Assembly: GCF_040545425.1 (NCBI RefSeq)
Contig: NZ_JBEPLW010000014.1
DNA: 64,000 nucleotides
Reading direction: 5' to 3' (one strand)
DNA from: Bhargavaea ullalensis
GTDB lineage: Bacteria > Bacillota > Bacilli > Bacillales_A > Planococcaceae
Shown: positions 33,031 through 41,078 of the stretch, piece by piece
Layout of the letters: the number at the start of each line of letters is the position of its first letter
How positions within the stretch are numbered: the stretch's first letter is position 1
The notes under the pieces: model-generated
What the model was told of the DNA's origin: nothing
The model's database searches: none
Seen by the model: the letters and a program-made list of their open reading frames with translations, nothing else
Program-made: the position numbers and the translations under genes

Positions 33031-33482
33031 ATCCCGACATTAATAGCGTGTATCCCGACATTCGCAGTGCCTACCCCGACATTCGGCGCCGCAATCCCGA
33101 CATTCGCCCCGCCACAATTCCTATCCCGACATTCACAGCGTGTATCCCGACATTCGCAGTGCCTATCCCGACATTCGGCGCCGCAATCCCGACATTCGCC
33201 CCGCCACGATTTCTATCCCGACATTCACAGCGTGTATCCCGACATTCACGGTTCCTATCCCGACATTCGGCGCCGCAATCCCGACATTCGCCCCGCCACG
33301 GTTCCTATCCCGACATTCACAGCGTGTATCCCGACATTCACGGTTCCTATCCCGACATTCGGCGCCGCAATCCCGAGATTCGCCCCGCCACGGTTTCTAT
33401 CCCGACATTCACAGCGTGTATCCCGACATTCATGGTGCCTATCCCGACAATCGGCGCCGCAATCCCGACATTCGGCGTCTCT
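33031..33482. repeat. 21-bp-period ATCCCGACATTC array, locus 1 (20 units)
   Basis: Twenty copies of the core ATCCCGACATTC (or one-base variants) occur every 21 bp, with every fourth unit stretched to 29 bp. This gives five higher-order repeats of 92 bp (21+21+21+29); the last is incomplete. The nine-base tails are position-specific: ACAGCGTGT, then GCAGTGCCT or ACGGTTCCT, then GGCGCCGCA, then a GCCCCGCCAC-type tail. Because 92 is not divisible by three, the frame shifts each repeat, arguing against a protein. A hairpin-plus-T-run follows near 33503-33541. It lies between the fnr terminator and the Fnr-controlled oxidase promoter. Confidence 0.9.
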
Positions 33483-33574
33483 TCTTCTGCCATTGACTTT
33501 TCAACCCCCGACAAAACCGGCGGGTTTATTTTTTGTCTATTTTTCAACAGAAAAACTGATTTCTTTGAAAAAGG

Positions 33575-33617
33575 TGTGATAAAAATCACAGTGTCAGGGT
33601 ATAGGCAAATTTAAGAT
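33575..33617 (+). promoter_or_regulatory. Fnr box and promoter of the ba3 oxidase operon
   Basis: TGTGA-TAAAAA-TCACA (33575-33590) is a perfect Crp/Fnr-type palindrome, matching the known B. subtilis Fnr site. TAAGAT at 33612-33617 can serve as the -10 box, which would put transcription start at about 33624. The centre of the box would then be at -41.5, the classical activating position. The fnr gene lies about 700 bases upstream. Confidence 0.72.
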
Positions 33618-33650
33618 AGAACTATAGAAAAACAGGACGGAGGGTTGACG

Positions 33651-33773
33651 ATGAAGAAAAATAAAAACCCGCATGACGCGGATTTGAGAGGGACATTGAT
33701 CAGCGTGTTCATCGTCGGGTTCATCATCATTGCGATGTGGGCCATCATTTACGGCATGTACGTCAAGCTATAA
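33651..33773 (+). CDS. cytochrome c oxidase subunit IIa-like peptide (40 aa)
   Basis: This 40-residue single-span protein is too short for ordinary gene calling. A basic head (MKKNKNPHDADLRGT) precedes a hydrophobic span from about 16 to 36 (LISVFIVGFIIIAMWAIIYG) and a YVKL end. ba3-type oxidases such as that of Thermus carry a small subunit IIa of this size and topology (CoxIIa family). The ribosome site GGACGGAGGG precedes the ATG. It is the first gene of the oxidase operon, 18 bases before subunit II. Confidence 0.78.
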   Translation: MKKNKNPHDADLRGTLISVFIVGFIIIAMWAIIYGMYVKL

Positions 33774-33791
33774 GGAAGGAGGAGAACCTCT

Positions 33792-34265
33792 ATGCATCTC
33801 CACAAATTTGAAAAAATCTGGCTGGCATTCGGCATCATTACACTTTTAGTTTTCCTCGGAATTGTCGGCGTCACGGCATTTGCACAGGGCCAGACTCCCG
33901 CCGGCGGTCTGGACATAATTGACCCGGAAAAAGTGGACACCACGGCTCCGTTTGATAAACCGGGTGTCCGGAAGATCAACGACAACACCTATGAAGTCGT
34001 CATAAAGGCGATGACCTACGGATATGAGCCGTCGGAAATCCAGGTTCCTGCCGGCAAGGAAATCATCTTCACCGTCACGAGCAAAGACGTTGTCCACAGC
34101 TTCACGATTCCCAACACGAAAGTGAACATGATGGTCGTCCCGGGGCGGATCAGCCATAAAAGCTACACGTTTGAAAAGCCGGGCACTTATCTGACTCTCT
34201 GCAATGAATATTGCGGAACCGGTCACCATTTCATGTACACGGAAATCGAGGTGGTTGAGGAATGA
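33792..34265 (+). CDS. cbaB: ba3-type cytochrome c oxidase subunit II
   Basis: Subunit II carries the CuA centre that accepts electrons from cytochrome c. The 157-residue protein has one N-terminal TM anchor (about 10-32) and a cupredoxin domain. CuA ligands are visible: the early His in VVHSFTIP and the cluster CNEYCGTGHHFM (Cys-x3-Cys-x3-His-x2-Met). The short length and sequence are of the ba3/B-family type. AAGGAAGGAGG precedes the ATG. Its end overlaps subunit I by four bases. Confidence 0.93.
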   Translation: MHLHKFEKIWLAFGIITLLVFLGIVGVTAFAQGQTPAGGLDIIDPEKVDTTAPFDKPGVRKINDNTYEVVIKAMTYGYEPSEIQVPAGKEIIFTVTSKDVVHSFTIPNTKVNMMVVPGRISHKSYTFEKPGTYLTLCNEYCGTGHHFMYTEIEVVEE

Positions 34266-35914
34266 TTGGAAACTCTGAACGAAAACTCGCTTTAAGCAAT
34301 ATCGCCGTGGCATACACTGCCTTCCTGATCGGCACATTTTGCGGACTCATCCAGGTGTTCATGCGGAACGACCGGCTGGAATTGCCGGCCTGGCTCGATT
34401 ATTACCAGGTCCTGACGGCGCACGGCGTGCTGCTCGCCCTTGTTTACACCACGTTCTTCATCTATGGGTTCCTGATTACGGGCATGAGCAAATCACTCGG
34501 GACCTTCGGGCCGAAAGTGCGCCTGTGGTCCTGGATCGGATTTTTTGTAACCTTGATCGGAACGGTCGGAGCGACAATTGAAATCATTTCCGGCCGTGCC
34601 AGCGTCCTGTATACGTTTTATGCGCCGCTGAAGGCAAGCGGCTGGTTCTACGTTGATCTCGCGCTTCTCATCATCGGCACCTGGATCATGAGTTTTGCGC
34701 TCATCGGCCACTACATGCAATGGCGCCGGAAAAATCCGGGCGTGCTGAGCCCGCTGTTCGCGTACATGACGATGGCGACATTCGCGCTCTGGATCATCAG
34801 CTGCCTCGGCGTTGTCGCCGCCGTCTTGTTCCAGTACATTCCTTGGGCATTCGGATTCGTCGATACGATCAACGTCGAGCTGAGCCGTTCGCTGTTCTGG
34901 TATTTCGGTCACCCGCTCGTTTATTTCTGGCTGCTGCCTGCCTATATGGCCTGGTATCTCGTCATTCCGAAGCTTGTCGGCACGAAGGTCTTCAGTGACT
35001 CGCTCGCCAGGCTGTCATTCCTGCTGTTCATCTTGTTCTCGATCCCTGTCGGCTTCCACCACCAGCTGGGCGAGCCGGGTGTGTCTGACTTCTGGAAGTT
35101 CCTCCAGGTCACGCTCACATTCATGGTCGTCATCCCGACGCTCATGACGGCGTTCTCGCTGTTTGCCGTCTTTGAAACTTCCGGGCGGCAAAAAGGTGCC
35201 AAAGGACTCTTCGGATGGATCGGCAAACTGCCATGGAGCGATATCCGGTTCACCTCGATTTTCATCGCGATGGCGTTCTTCATTCCGGGCGGAGCCGGCG
35301 GCATCATCAACGCCAGCTTCCAGCTGAACGAGTTCATCCACAATACGCTCTGGGTCGTCGGACACTTCCACATCACGGTCGGCACGCCGGTCGCGATGAC
35401 ATTCATGGGGATTTCGTTCTGGCTCATCCCGTATCTGACGGGCCGCACGCTCGGCAAAACGACCAAAAAATTGGCTTATGTCCAGATTGCTTCCTGGTCA
35501 ATCGGCATGATCCTCATGTCGTCCGCACAGCACGTGCTCGGATTGCTCGGTGCGCCGCGCAGAACCCAGTACTCGCACTACAATGACAACCCAACCGTTC
35601 TCGGATGGTTTGACGGATTCTTCTCCAACACGGCGACGATCGCAATCGGCGGAACGATCTTGTTTTTCTCGGCGATGCTCCTGATCGTCATCGTGCTGCG
35701 GCTCTGGTTCGTGGAACCGCGTTCTCTGGAAAATGATCTGTATGCCGAATTCCCGATTGCGGAAAGCGATTCCTCGGCCACACCGAAGTGGCTGGAAAAC
35801 TGGTGGATCTGGATCGGCATCGCGCTTGCGCTGATCATCATTGCCTATGCAATCCCGATCACCCACCTGATACAGGACGCACCTCCGGGGTCCAAAGGCT
35901 TTATCAACTGGTAA
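34262..35914 (+). CDS. cbaA: ba3-type cytochrome c oxidase subunit I
   Basis: This is the catalytic heme-copper oxidase subunit of the B family, 550 residues with about 13 TM spans. The CuB/tyrosine region GHPLVYFWLLPAYMAWY has the His and the cross-linked Tyr. The CuB histidines are in FHHQLGEP, and the heme ligands in VVGHFHITVG. It reduces oxygen to water and pumps protons, usually with high oxygen affinity. That role fits control by the oxygen-sensing Fnr encoded upstream. It is followed by another tiny membrane gene and a terminator. Confidence 0.94.
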   Translation: MIGNSERKLALSNIAVAYTAFLIGTFCGLIQVFMRNDRLELPAWLDYYQVLTAHGVLLALVYTTFFIYGFLITGMSKSLGTFGPKVRLWSWIGFFVTLIGTVGATIEIISGRASVLYTFYAPLKASGWFYVDLALLIIGTWIMSFALIGHYMQWRRKNPGVLSPLFAYMTMATFALWIISCLGVVAAVLFQYIPWAFGFVDTINVELSRSLFWYFGHPLVYFWLLPAYMAWYLVIPKLVGTKVFSDSLARLSFLLFILFSIPVGFHHQLGEPGVSDFWKFLQVTLTFMVVIPTLMTAFSLFAVFETSGRQKGAKGLFGWIGKLPWSDIRFTSIFIAMAFFIPGGAGGIINASFQLNEFIHNTLWVVGHFHITVGTPVAMTFMGISFWLIPYLTGRTLGKTTKKLAYVQIASWSIGMILMSSAQHVLGLLGAPRRTQYSHYNDNPTVLGWFDGFFSNTATIAIGGTILFFSAMLLIVIVLRLWFVEPRSLENDLYAEFPIAESDSSATPKWLENWWIWIGIALALIIIAYAIPITHLIQDAPPGSKGFINW

Positions 35915-35928
35915 GGAGATGAGCGCAT

Positions 35929-36012
35929 ATGCTTCTGATGCTCGTGGCATTCATGATCGTCATGATCATTGTTATGGTGATCGCGATGGAAGTCGGATCT
36001 GAGAAAAAATAA
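35929..36012 (+). CDS. tiny membrane protein of the oxidase operon (27 aa)
   Basis: A 27-residue frame starts at ATG 35929, behind AAGGAGATGAG, and ends at TAA 36010-36012. It is nearly all hydrophobic (LLMLVAFMIVMIIVMVIA) with a short charged end (EVGSEKK). It begins 14 bases after the subunit I stop and precedes the operon terminator. By position it may be an accessory oxidase peptide. No family was recognised. Confidence 0.6.
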   Translation: MLLMLVAFMIVMIIVMVIAMEVGSEKK

Positions 36013-36040
36013 AGCCGGATGGCCAAGGCTGTCTGAATGA

Positions 36041-36076
36041 GAGCCAACACGGGTGTTTCCGGTGGTTGGCTCTTTT
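36041..36076 (+). terminator. terminator of the oxidase operon
   Basis: GAGCCAAC (36041-36048) pairs with GTTGGCTC (36065-36072), followed by TTTTT. Confidence 0.8.
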
Positions 36077-36099
36077 TGCTGTCGCGTTTTTCTGATCAG

Positions 36100-36128
36100 T
36101 TGAAATCTTTCCTTGCCAATGGTAAAAT
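36100..36128 (+). promoter_or_regulatory. helD promoter
   Basis: TTGAAA at 36100-36105 and TAAAAT at 36123-36128 are 17 bases apart, a good sigma-A promoter about 50 bases upstream of the gene. Confidence 0.65.
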
Positions 36129-36176
36129 CCTTATTCTGTTTTGACGCTTTTTCGGCAGGGCAAAGGGGGAGCTTAA

Positions 36177-38405
36177 ATGTCGGCAGAAGATCACCCGGAT
36201 TACGGGATGGAGTCGGAGCGGCTGGCTTATACGAAAGAGTACATGGAGAAGCTGCTCGGCGAAACGCAGCGCGAAGAAGAGATTTCGAGGGAGAACATCC
36301 GCCAGGCGATCGGGAATGCGGAACACCTCGACTCAAGCCAGAGCTACATCAACGTTCTGACGAATGCGCGGTTTTTTGAAATGGCCGCCACGCAGCGGGA
36401 GGGTCTGGAGGCGATCCGGCAAAGTCCATACTTTGCACGGATTCATTTTAAAAAAGGGGAGGAGCCGGCGGAACTTCTTTATATCGGCAAGACTTCGCTG
36501 TTTCACCGGGAAACCCAGGAGCCCATCATCGTCGATTGGCGTTCGCCGGTTGCGAATGTGTATTACGACGGACGGCTCGGAGAAGTCACATACGATGTGA
36601 ACGGCGAGGAAAATGCCGGTCATTTATACGCCAAGCGGCAGTATAAGATTGAAGAGGGGGAGCTCCTGGGCATCCGGGATGTCGACCTGACGACAAACGA
36701 CGAACTTCTTCAGGAGGCGCTTGCCGGAAAAGCGGATGTCCGGCTGACGGAAATCGTTTCGACGATCCAGAAAGAGCAAAATGACATCATCCGGGCCAAC
36801 CTCAAGCGACCGATCATCGTCCAGGGGGCTGCCGGGAGCGGCAAGACGACGATCGCCCTTCACCGGATTTCGTATTTTCTTTATACGCTCGGAGCGGATT
36901 TCCCGTCGGATAAGCTCATGATCCTGGCACCGAGCCGGCTGTTCATCGGCTATATTGCGGATGTGCTGCCCGAGCTCGGCGTAGGCAAGATCAAACAGAC
37001 GACGTTCACCGATTATGTGCTCGGTGCGACCGGGCTGAAACTGAAGCTGTCCAATCCGGACGAAAAGCTGGCAATGCTTGCGGAAGGCCGGGAAGGAAGC
37101 GGATCTGCGACCGGAATCGCAAAGATGAAAGGGTCGCTCCAATACCGGAATCAGATGGACCGGTACGTCAAAATCATCGAGCGGGAAACGGCGGAACTGT
37201 TTGAGGATGTGTTCATCGAGAAGTACCGGATCATCCGGAAAGAGCGCCTCCAGCGTCTGTTCATCAAAGAATTTTCTTATCTGCCGCTTCAAAAACGCCT
37301 GGAACGGATCCGGGCGATCTTGAAGACCGAGGTGAACAGAAAGCTAAAAGAGATCCTTGGCACTCTCGAAAAGAGGTACAATGAGGCCTTGGACAAGGCG
37401 CTGTTCGGCATCCGGGATGATGCCCGCCGGAAAGAAAAGACGACCCGGCTCATTGATGAGCGGGACGAACGGCTGCCGTCCATCCGCACGGAAGGAAAGA
37501 AGACGGTTTCAACTTATATGAAGCGCTTCAGGAAATATAATATAAAGACCTTGTATCGCCACTGGCTTTCCGACTCGTCGACACTCGAAAGGACCGCGGC
37601 GGAGTGGACGGATCCGGAGCGGCAGCGTTTTCTGAAAGCTCATGAAAAAGAACGGTGGGAAGTCGAGGACCTGGCGGCGCTTTACTACCTCCATTCCAAA
37701 CTGAACGGGGTGGATGAGCGCTGGAAAATGCGGGCGGTGTTCATCGACGAGGCGCAGGACTACAGTGCATTCCAGTTTGCCGCGCTCAAGGAAGGGCTTG
37801 GCACGGACATGTTCACAATTGTCGGGGACCTGGCGCAGGGCATTCATTCCTACCGCTCGGTGACAAACTGGGAACCGGTCCTCGGATTATTCCCCCGCGC
37901 GGCTTATCGCACTCTCCAGAAAAGTTACCGGACGACAATCGAAATCATGGAAACGGCAAACCGGATGTTAAGGAAGATGAATCCGGACCTGCCGCTCGTG
38001 GAGCCGGTCGTCCGCCACGGACGGCCGCCTGTGCTTCATGCGGCAGCGTCGTTTGATCCGATGCAGATTCTCGGGATAGCGGAAGATATTCGGCAGCGCG
38101 GATTCCGCTCCGTGGCGCTGATCACAAAGACGGCGAAAGAAGCCAAAAAGATGCACCGGATGCTGGCGGTTGAAAGCACCGAAGTCCGGTTGCTGGACGA
38201 GCAGTCGGAGCCGGAGCAGGACCGTCTACTCGTTGTTCCGGGACATCTGGCGAAAGGCCTTGAGTTCGATGCGGTCATCGTGGCAGCGTTCGAGTTCCCG
38301 TTTGAAGAGCGGGAGATCGACCGGAAACTGCTATACGTGGCGATGACCCGCCCGATGCATGAGTTGCATCTGGTCGGTGATTTCGGACGGTTATTGGGGG
38401 ATTGA
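36177..38405 (+). CDS. helD: HelD-type superfamily 1 helicase, RNA polymerase recycling factor
   Basis: HelD-type ATPases bind RNA polymerase and release it from stalled or terminated complexes. The 742-residue protein has an N-terminal coiled-coil region (about 1-60, EYMEKLLGETQREEEISREN), a UvrD-like ATPase with Walker A GAAGSGKTT near residue 221, and Walker B AVFIDEAQDYS near 521. Motif VVPGHLAKGLEFDAVIVA and the final YVAMTRPMHELHLVG are typical SF1 motifs V and VI. AAAGGGGGAG precedes the ATG. It is monocistronic with its own promoter. Confidence 0.9.
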   Translation: MSAEDHPDYGMESERLAYTKEYMEKLLGETQREEEISRENIRQAIGNAEHLDSSQSYINVLTNARFFEMAATQREGLEAIRQSPYFARIHFKKGEEPAELLYIGKTSLFHRETQEPIIVDWRSPVANVYYDGRLGEVTYDVNGEENAGHLYAKRQYKIEEGELLGIRDVDLTTNDELLQEALAGKADVRLTEIVSTIQKEQNDIIRANLKRPIIVQGAAGSGKTTIALHRISYFLYTLGADFPSDKLMILAPSRLFIGYIADVLPELGVGKIKQTTFTDYVLGATGLKLKLSNPDEKLAMLAEGREGSGSATGIAKMKGSLQYRNQMDRYVKIIERETAELFEDVFIEKYRIIRKERLQRLFIKEFSYLPLQKRLERIRAILKTEVNRKLKEILGTLEKRYNEALDKALFGIRDDARRKEKTTRLIDERDERLPSIRTEGKKTVSTYMKRFRKYNIKTLYRHWLSDSSTLERTAAEWTDPERQRFLKAHEKERWEVEDLAALYYLHSKLNGVDERWKMRAVFIDEAQDYSAFQFAALKEGLGTDMFTIVGDLAQGIHSYRSVTNWEPVLGLFPRAAYRTLQKSYRTTIEIMETANRMLRKMNPDLPLVEPVVRHGRPPVLHAAASFDPMQILGIAEDIRQRGFRSVALITKTAKEAKKMHRMLAVESTEVRLLDEQSEPEQDRLLVVPGHLAKGLEFDAVIVAAFEFPFEEREIDRKLLYVAMTRPMHELHLVGDFGRLLGD

Positions 38406-38406
38406 A

Positions 38407-38709
38407 TTACATCATTGCGATCCAGGCAGCATGTAATAGGAAGACGGACACGTACACAGCCAGCGCGGCGCCGAGCGAAATCCTGAACAAGGCTGATCCG
38501 TCAAGGCGGCCGGACAAGGCGATCAAAACCGCGGGCAGCGAAAGTTTGACGAAGAAAAAGGCAGGGACCGAAGTGCCGAGCAGGCGGTCCATGAGCGGAT
38601 TCGCCTCCTCGATCATGCCGCCGCTTACGCCTAGCCAAGTGAAAAAGGCATCTCCAAAACACAAAAGCAGCAAAAACAAAGCAGGTTGCAGCAAATCGGT
38701 GTTCTTCAT
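38407..38709 (-). CDS. DUF5658-like small membrane protein
   Basis: This 100-residue integral membrane protein has about three TM spans (about 6-27, 47-65, 73-96). The segment GDAFFTWLGVSGGMIEEANPLMDRLLG, where the Glu-Ala-Asn-Pro motif follows the first span, is characteristic of DUF5658-type proteins. Function is unknown. AAAGGAG precedes the ATG. It is convergent with helD, one base apart. Confidence 0.72.
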   Translation of the reverse strand: MKNTDLLQPALFLLLLCFGDAFFTWLGVSGGMIEEANPLMDRLLGTSVPAFFFVKLSLPAVLIALSGRLDGSALFRISLGAALAVYVSVFLLHAAWIAMM

Positions 38710-38921
38710 TTTTTTCTCCTTTAATTGAAGATACAGTCATTATTGCCACATAAGAGAGCGGTATTCGGTTCAGAATAATGGGGAAGGTTGACGAATTGAT
38801 GACAGTCCGGCAGTCAACTTTACAATCATTAACGGCAGGTTTAAACTCTCTAAATGTTGCACGGCTATAGTCAGGGTGAGGAACAACAAAATGCCGCAGG
38901 CACCCTAAAGGAGAGATCAAG

Positions 38922-39797
38922 ATGAATGGCGATCCGGCCGGGAATTCTTTCCGGCAACACTGCACAGAAAACAGAGCATCGGATACGGTCCGGGTGATGT
39001 CCTTTAACATGGCGCACGGAATGGGCATGGACGGACGGGTGGAGCTTTCCAGGACGGCCGAGGTGATCAGGGCATCCGGCGCAGACATCATCGGACTGCA
39101 GGAAGTGGACCGGCATTTTTCCGCACGCAGTGCTTTTGAAGACCAGGCTGCGCGCCTGGCGGAAATGCTCGGCATGCAATACGGGTTTGGGGCCAACGTC
39201 GTGGAACCGTCCCTGAAAGACGGAATGCCGATCGGAGAATACGGCAATGCCGTCCTGAGCCGGTTTCCGATCAAATATGCAGTGAATCATCCGCTTGCTG
39301 ATGTGCTCCCGGAAGGAGAAGATCCGGAACCGAGAGGCATCCTTGAGACCTTCATTGATCTCGGCGGCACTTATCTGAACTTCTACAACACGCATATGAG
39401 CCTCAGCGACGGGGCACTGCGCACCGGAATCAGCCGACTGCTGAAGCTCACGGGCCGGTCTCTGTTCCCGACGATCGTCACGGGTGACTTCAACGCAGCC
39501 CCCGATCATCCGGGCATCGCAGCGATGGACGAGCGATTCAATGAAGTGTTCCGCAAGTCGGGCGCAGGCCAGCTGCCGACATTCCCCTCCCGTTCATACG
39601 AGGAGAACAGCGGCAAATGGACCGTGCCGCACTCGAAAATCGATTACATATTCGCGGACCTTTCCCAGACGGTCACACGGGCAGATGTAATCGATACATC
39701 CATATCCGATCATCTGCCGATTGTGGCGGACTTGTCTCTTAAAGGGGCAAGGGGAAAAGGCCGCTTTGCAAAGCCGAATGAACTGAACGAAGCATGA
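38922..39797 (+). CDS. endonuclease/exonuclease/phosphatase family protein
   Basis: This is a 291-residue EEP-superfamily phosphodiesterase or nuclease. Typical blocks are VMSFNMAHG near residue 26, IIGLQEVDRHF (metal-binding Glu), NTHMSL, TGDFNAAPD and SDHLPIVADL (catalytic Asp-His). No signal peptide is present, so it is probably cytoplasmic. The substrate could be nucleic acid, phospholipid or inositol phosphate. AAAGGAGAG precedes the ATG. It shares direction with the phosphatase gene downstream. Confidence 0.85.
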   Translation: MNGDPAGNSFRQHCTENRASDTVRVMSFNMAHGMGMDGRVELSRTAEVIRASGADIIGLQEVDRHFSARSAFEDQAARLAEMLGMQYGFGANVVEPSLKDGMPIGEYGNAVLSRFPIKYAVNHPLADVLPEGEDPEPRGILETFIDLGGTYLNFYNTHMSLSDGALRTGISRLLKLTGRSLFPTIVTGDFNAAPDHPGIAAMDERFNEVFRKSGAGQLPTFPSRSYEENSGKWTVPHSKIDYIFADLSQTVTRADVIDTSISDHLPIVADLSLKGARGKGRFAKPNELNEA

Positions 39798-39904
39798 GGG
39801 GGAGCGGATCGCTCTCCTTTTACTTTTTAACAGGCAGGAGAAACAGGCGCCGGACGAGAAGTAGTGGACAGCCTGAAAGACATAGAAAGGTTGGAGGAAC
39901 CCAA

Positions 39905-40492
39905 ATGAAAAAAATCGGTTTTGTCAGACACGGCGTGACCGCCTGGAACAAGGAGCGGCGATGGCAGGGCACCGTGGACATTCCGCTGGATGAAGAAGGA
40001 ATCCAAGAAGCGCATCTTGTCGGAGAGCGGCTGGCGGGAGAGAACTGGCAGATCATCTACGCCAGCCCCCTGCTCCGGGCACGCCGGACTGCAGAAATCA
40101 TCCACGGGGCGATGCCGGACATCGACCTGCGATTTGATGACCGGTTGATGGAAGTGAGCGGAGGAAAAGTCGAAGGCACGACGGAGGATGAGCGGGTTCA
40201 AATGTGGGGCGCAGACTGGAGAACCCGGTCGGCCGAATATGGCATGGAAACGGATGAAGATATGATTTCAAGGGGCATGGCGTTTCTCGATGACATCCGG
40301 AAGCAGCCGGAAGAGCGGGTGCTCGTCGTCACACACGGCGGCTTCATTGCCCGGATGCTGTCCGCCCTCACGCCTGGACGGAAATACACGGAACGGCTGC
40401 TCAATACGTCCGTCACCGAAGTGGAACTGCAGGAAGAGTGCAATCTGTGCACGCTCTATAATTGTACCCGGCATCTGACGCCCGGTGGTTGA
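39905..40492 (+). CDS. histidine phosphatase family protein
   Basis: This is a 195-residue phosphoglycerate-mutase-like phosphatase. The catalytic RHG motif is in FVRHGVTAWNKERRWQG, the second His in VLVVTHGGFIARML, and YASPLLRARRTAEI is also conserved. Substrates may include small phosphate esters such as phosphoglycolate or alpha-ribazole phosphate. The ATG at 39905 follows AAAGGTTGGAGG; the longer frame from 39794 overlaps the previous gene. Confidence 0.88.
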   Translation: MKKIGFVRHGVTAWNKERRWQGTVDIPLDEEGIQEAHLVGERLAGENWQIIYASPLLRARRTAEIIHGAMPDIDLRFDDRLMEVSGGKVEGTTEDERVQMWGADWRTRSAEYGMETDEDMISRGMAFLDDIRKQPEERVLVVTHGGFIARMLSALTPGRKYTERLLNTSVTEVELQEECNLCTLYNCTRHLTPGG

Positions 40493-40516
40493 CGGGGTGC
40501 AGTGCAACATACGAAT

Positions 40517-40554
40517 AGACCGGCCGGAAGCCATTTGTTCCGGCCGGTCTTTCT
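40517..40554. terminator. bidirectional terminator between two phosphatase genes
   Basis: AGACCGGCCGGAA (40517-40529) pairs perfectly with TTCCGGCCGGTCT (40538-40550), followed by TTCT. It overlaps the 3' end of the minus-strand gene. Confidence 0.75.
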
Positions 40555-41053
40555 ATGCCTCGCTGTCAAAAAAGATGTGCCTCGGTATTGGATCCGCATC
40601 TGCGGTTTCCAGCACCCCGAAAGAAAACCGGGGCTGGCGGCGTTTGTCCGTCGGGGAGCCGGGGTTGAACAGGAGGACCCCGTTCCGCTCCTCGATCAGC
40701 GGGATATGCGAATGCCCAAAGACGATGAAATTTGGCAGATCCGGCCTGAACGCATCCAACGCGCGCTGCGGGGTGTTTTTGCCTTTTCCGTCTCCGTGGA
40801 CAAGCCCGATCCGGATGCCGTCAATCGTAATGGTTTTCTTTTTTCCGAACCGCTCCAGCAGTTCGGGCGGATCCACATTGCCCGCAACGCCTTCAACGGG
40901 TGCGTAGTTCTGCAGTTCTTCCGCGACATCAGCGGTCTGCCAGTCGCCGGTATGCAAAATACGGTCTGCGTCTCTTAGCTCTTCTGTTAGACGCGGAGGC
41001 AACTGCTTCGCCATCCGCGGCATATGGGTATCCCCGAGGAGAATGACTTTCAT
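40553..41053 (-). CDS. metallophosphoesterase (YfcE/YsnB type)
   Basis: This is a 166-residue calcineurin-like phosphodiesterase. Metal-binding motifs are in order: LLGDTHMPR (Asp-x-His), HTGDWQ (Gly-Asp), GNVDP (Gly-Asn-x-Asp), LVHGD, and FGHSHIP (Gly-His-x-His). Similar short proteins hydrolyse phosphodiesters in vitro; the natural substrate is unknown. GGAAGGAGGAG precedes the start. It is probably co-transcribed with the upstream YyaL-like gene, 25 bases away. Confidence 0.9.
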   Translation of the reverse strand: MKVILLGDTHMPRMAKQLPPRLTEELRDADRILHTGDWQTADVAEELQNYAPVEGVAGNVDPPELLERFGKKKTITIDGIRIGLVHGDGKGKNTPQRALDAFRPDLPNFIVFGHSHIPLIEERNGVLLFNPGSPTDKRRQPRFSFGVLETADADPIPRHIFFDSEA

Positions 41054-41078
41054 GGAACTCCTCCTTCCGGCTTCAGAT

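Noticed and set aside
33031..33482. CRISPR array
   Set aside because: The repeat is only 12 bp with 9-base tails that are themselves repeated, the period is 21 bp, and no cas genes are present.
32944..33614. Repeat proteins in three plus-strand frames (IPTF-type heptads)
   Set aside because: All three frames are open only because a 21-bp unit lacks stops, the 92-bp block shifts frame, and no ribosome site or conserved start exists.
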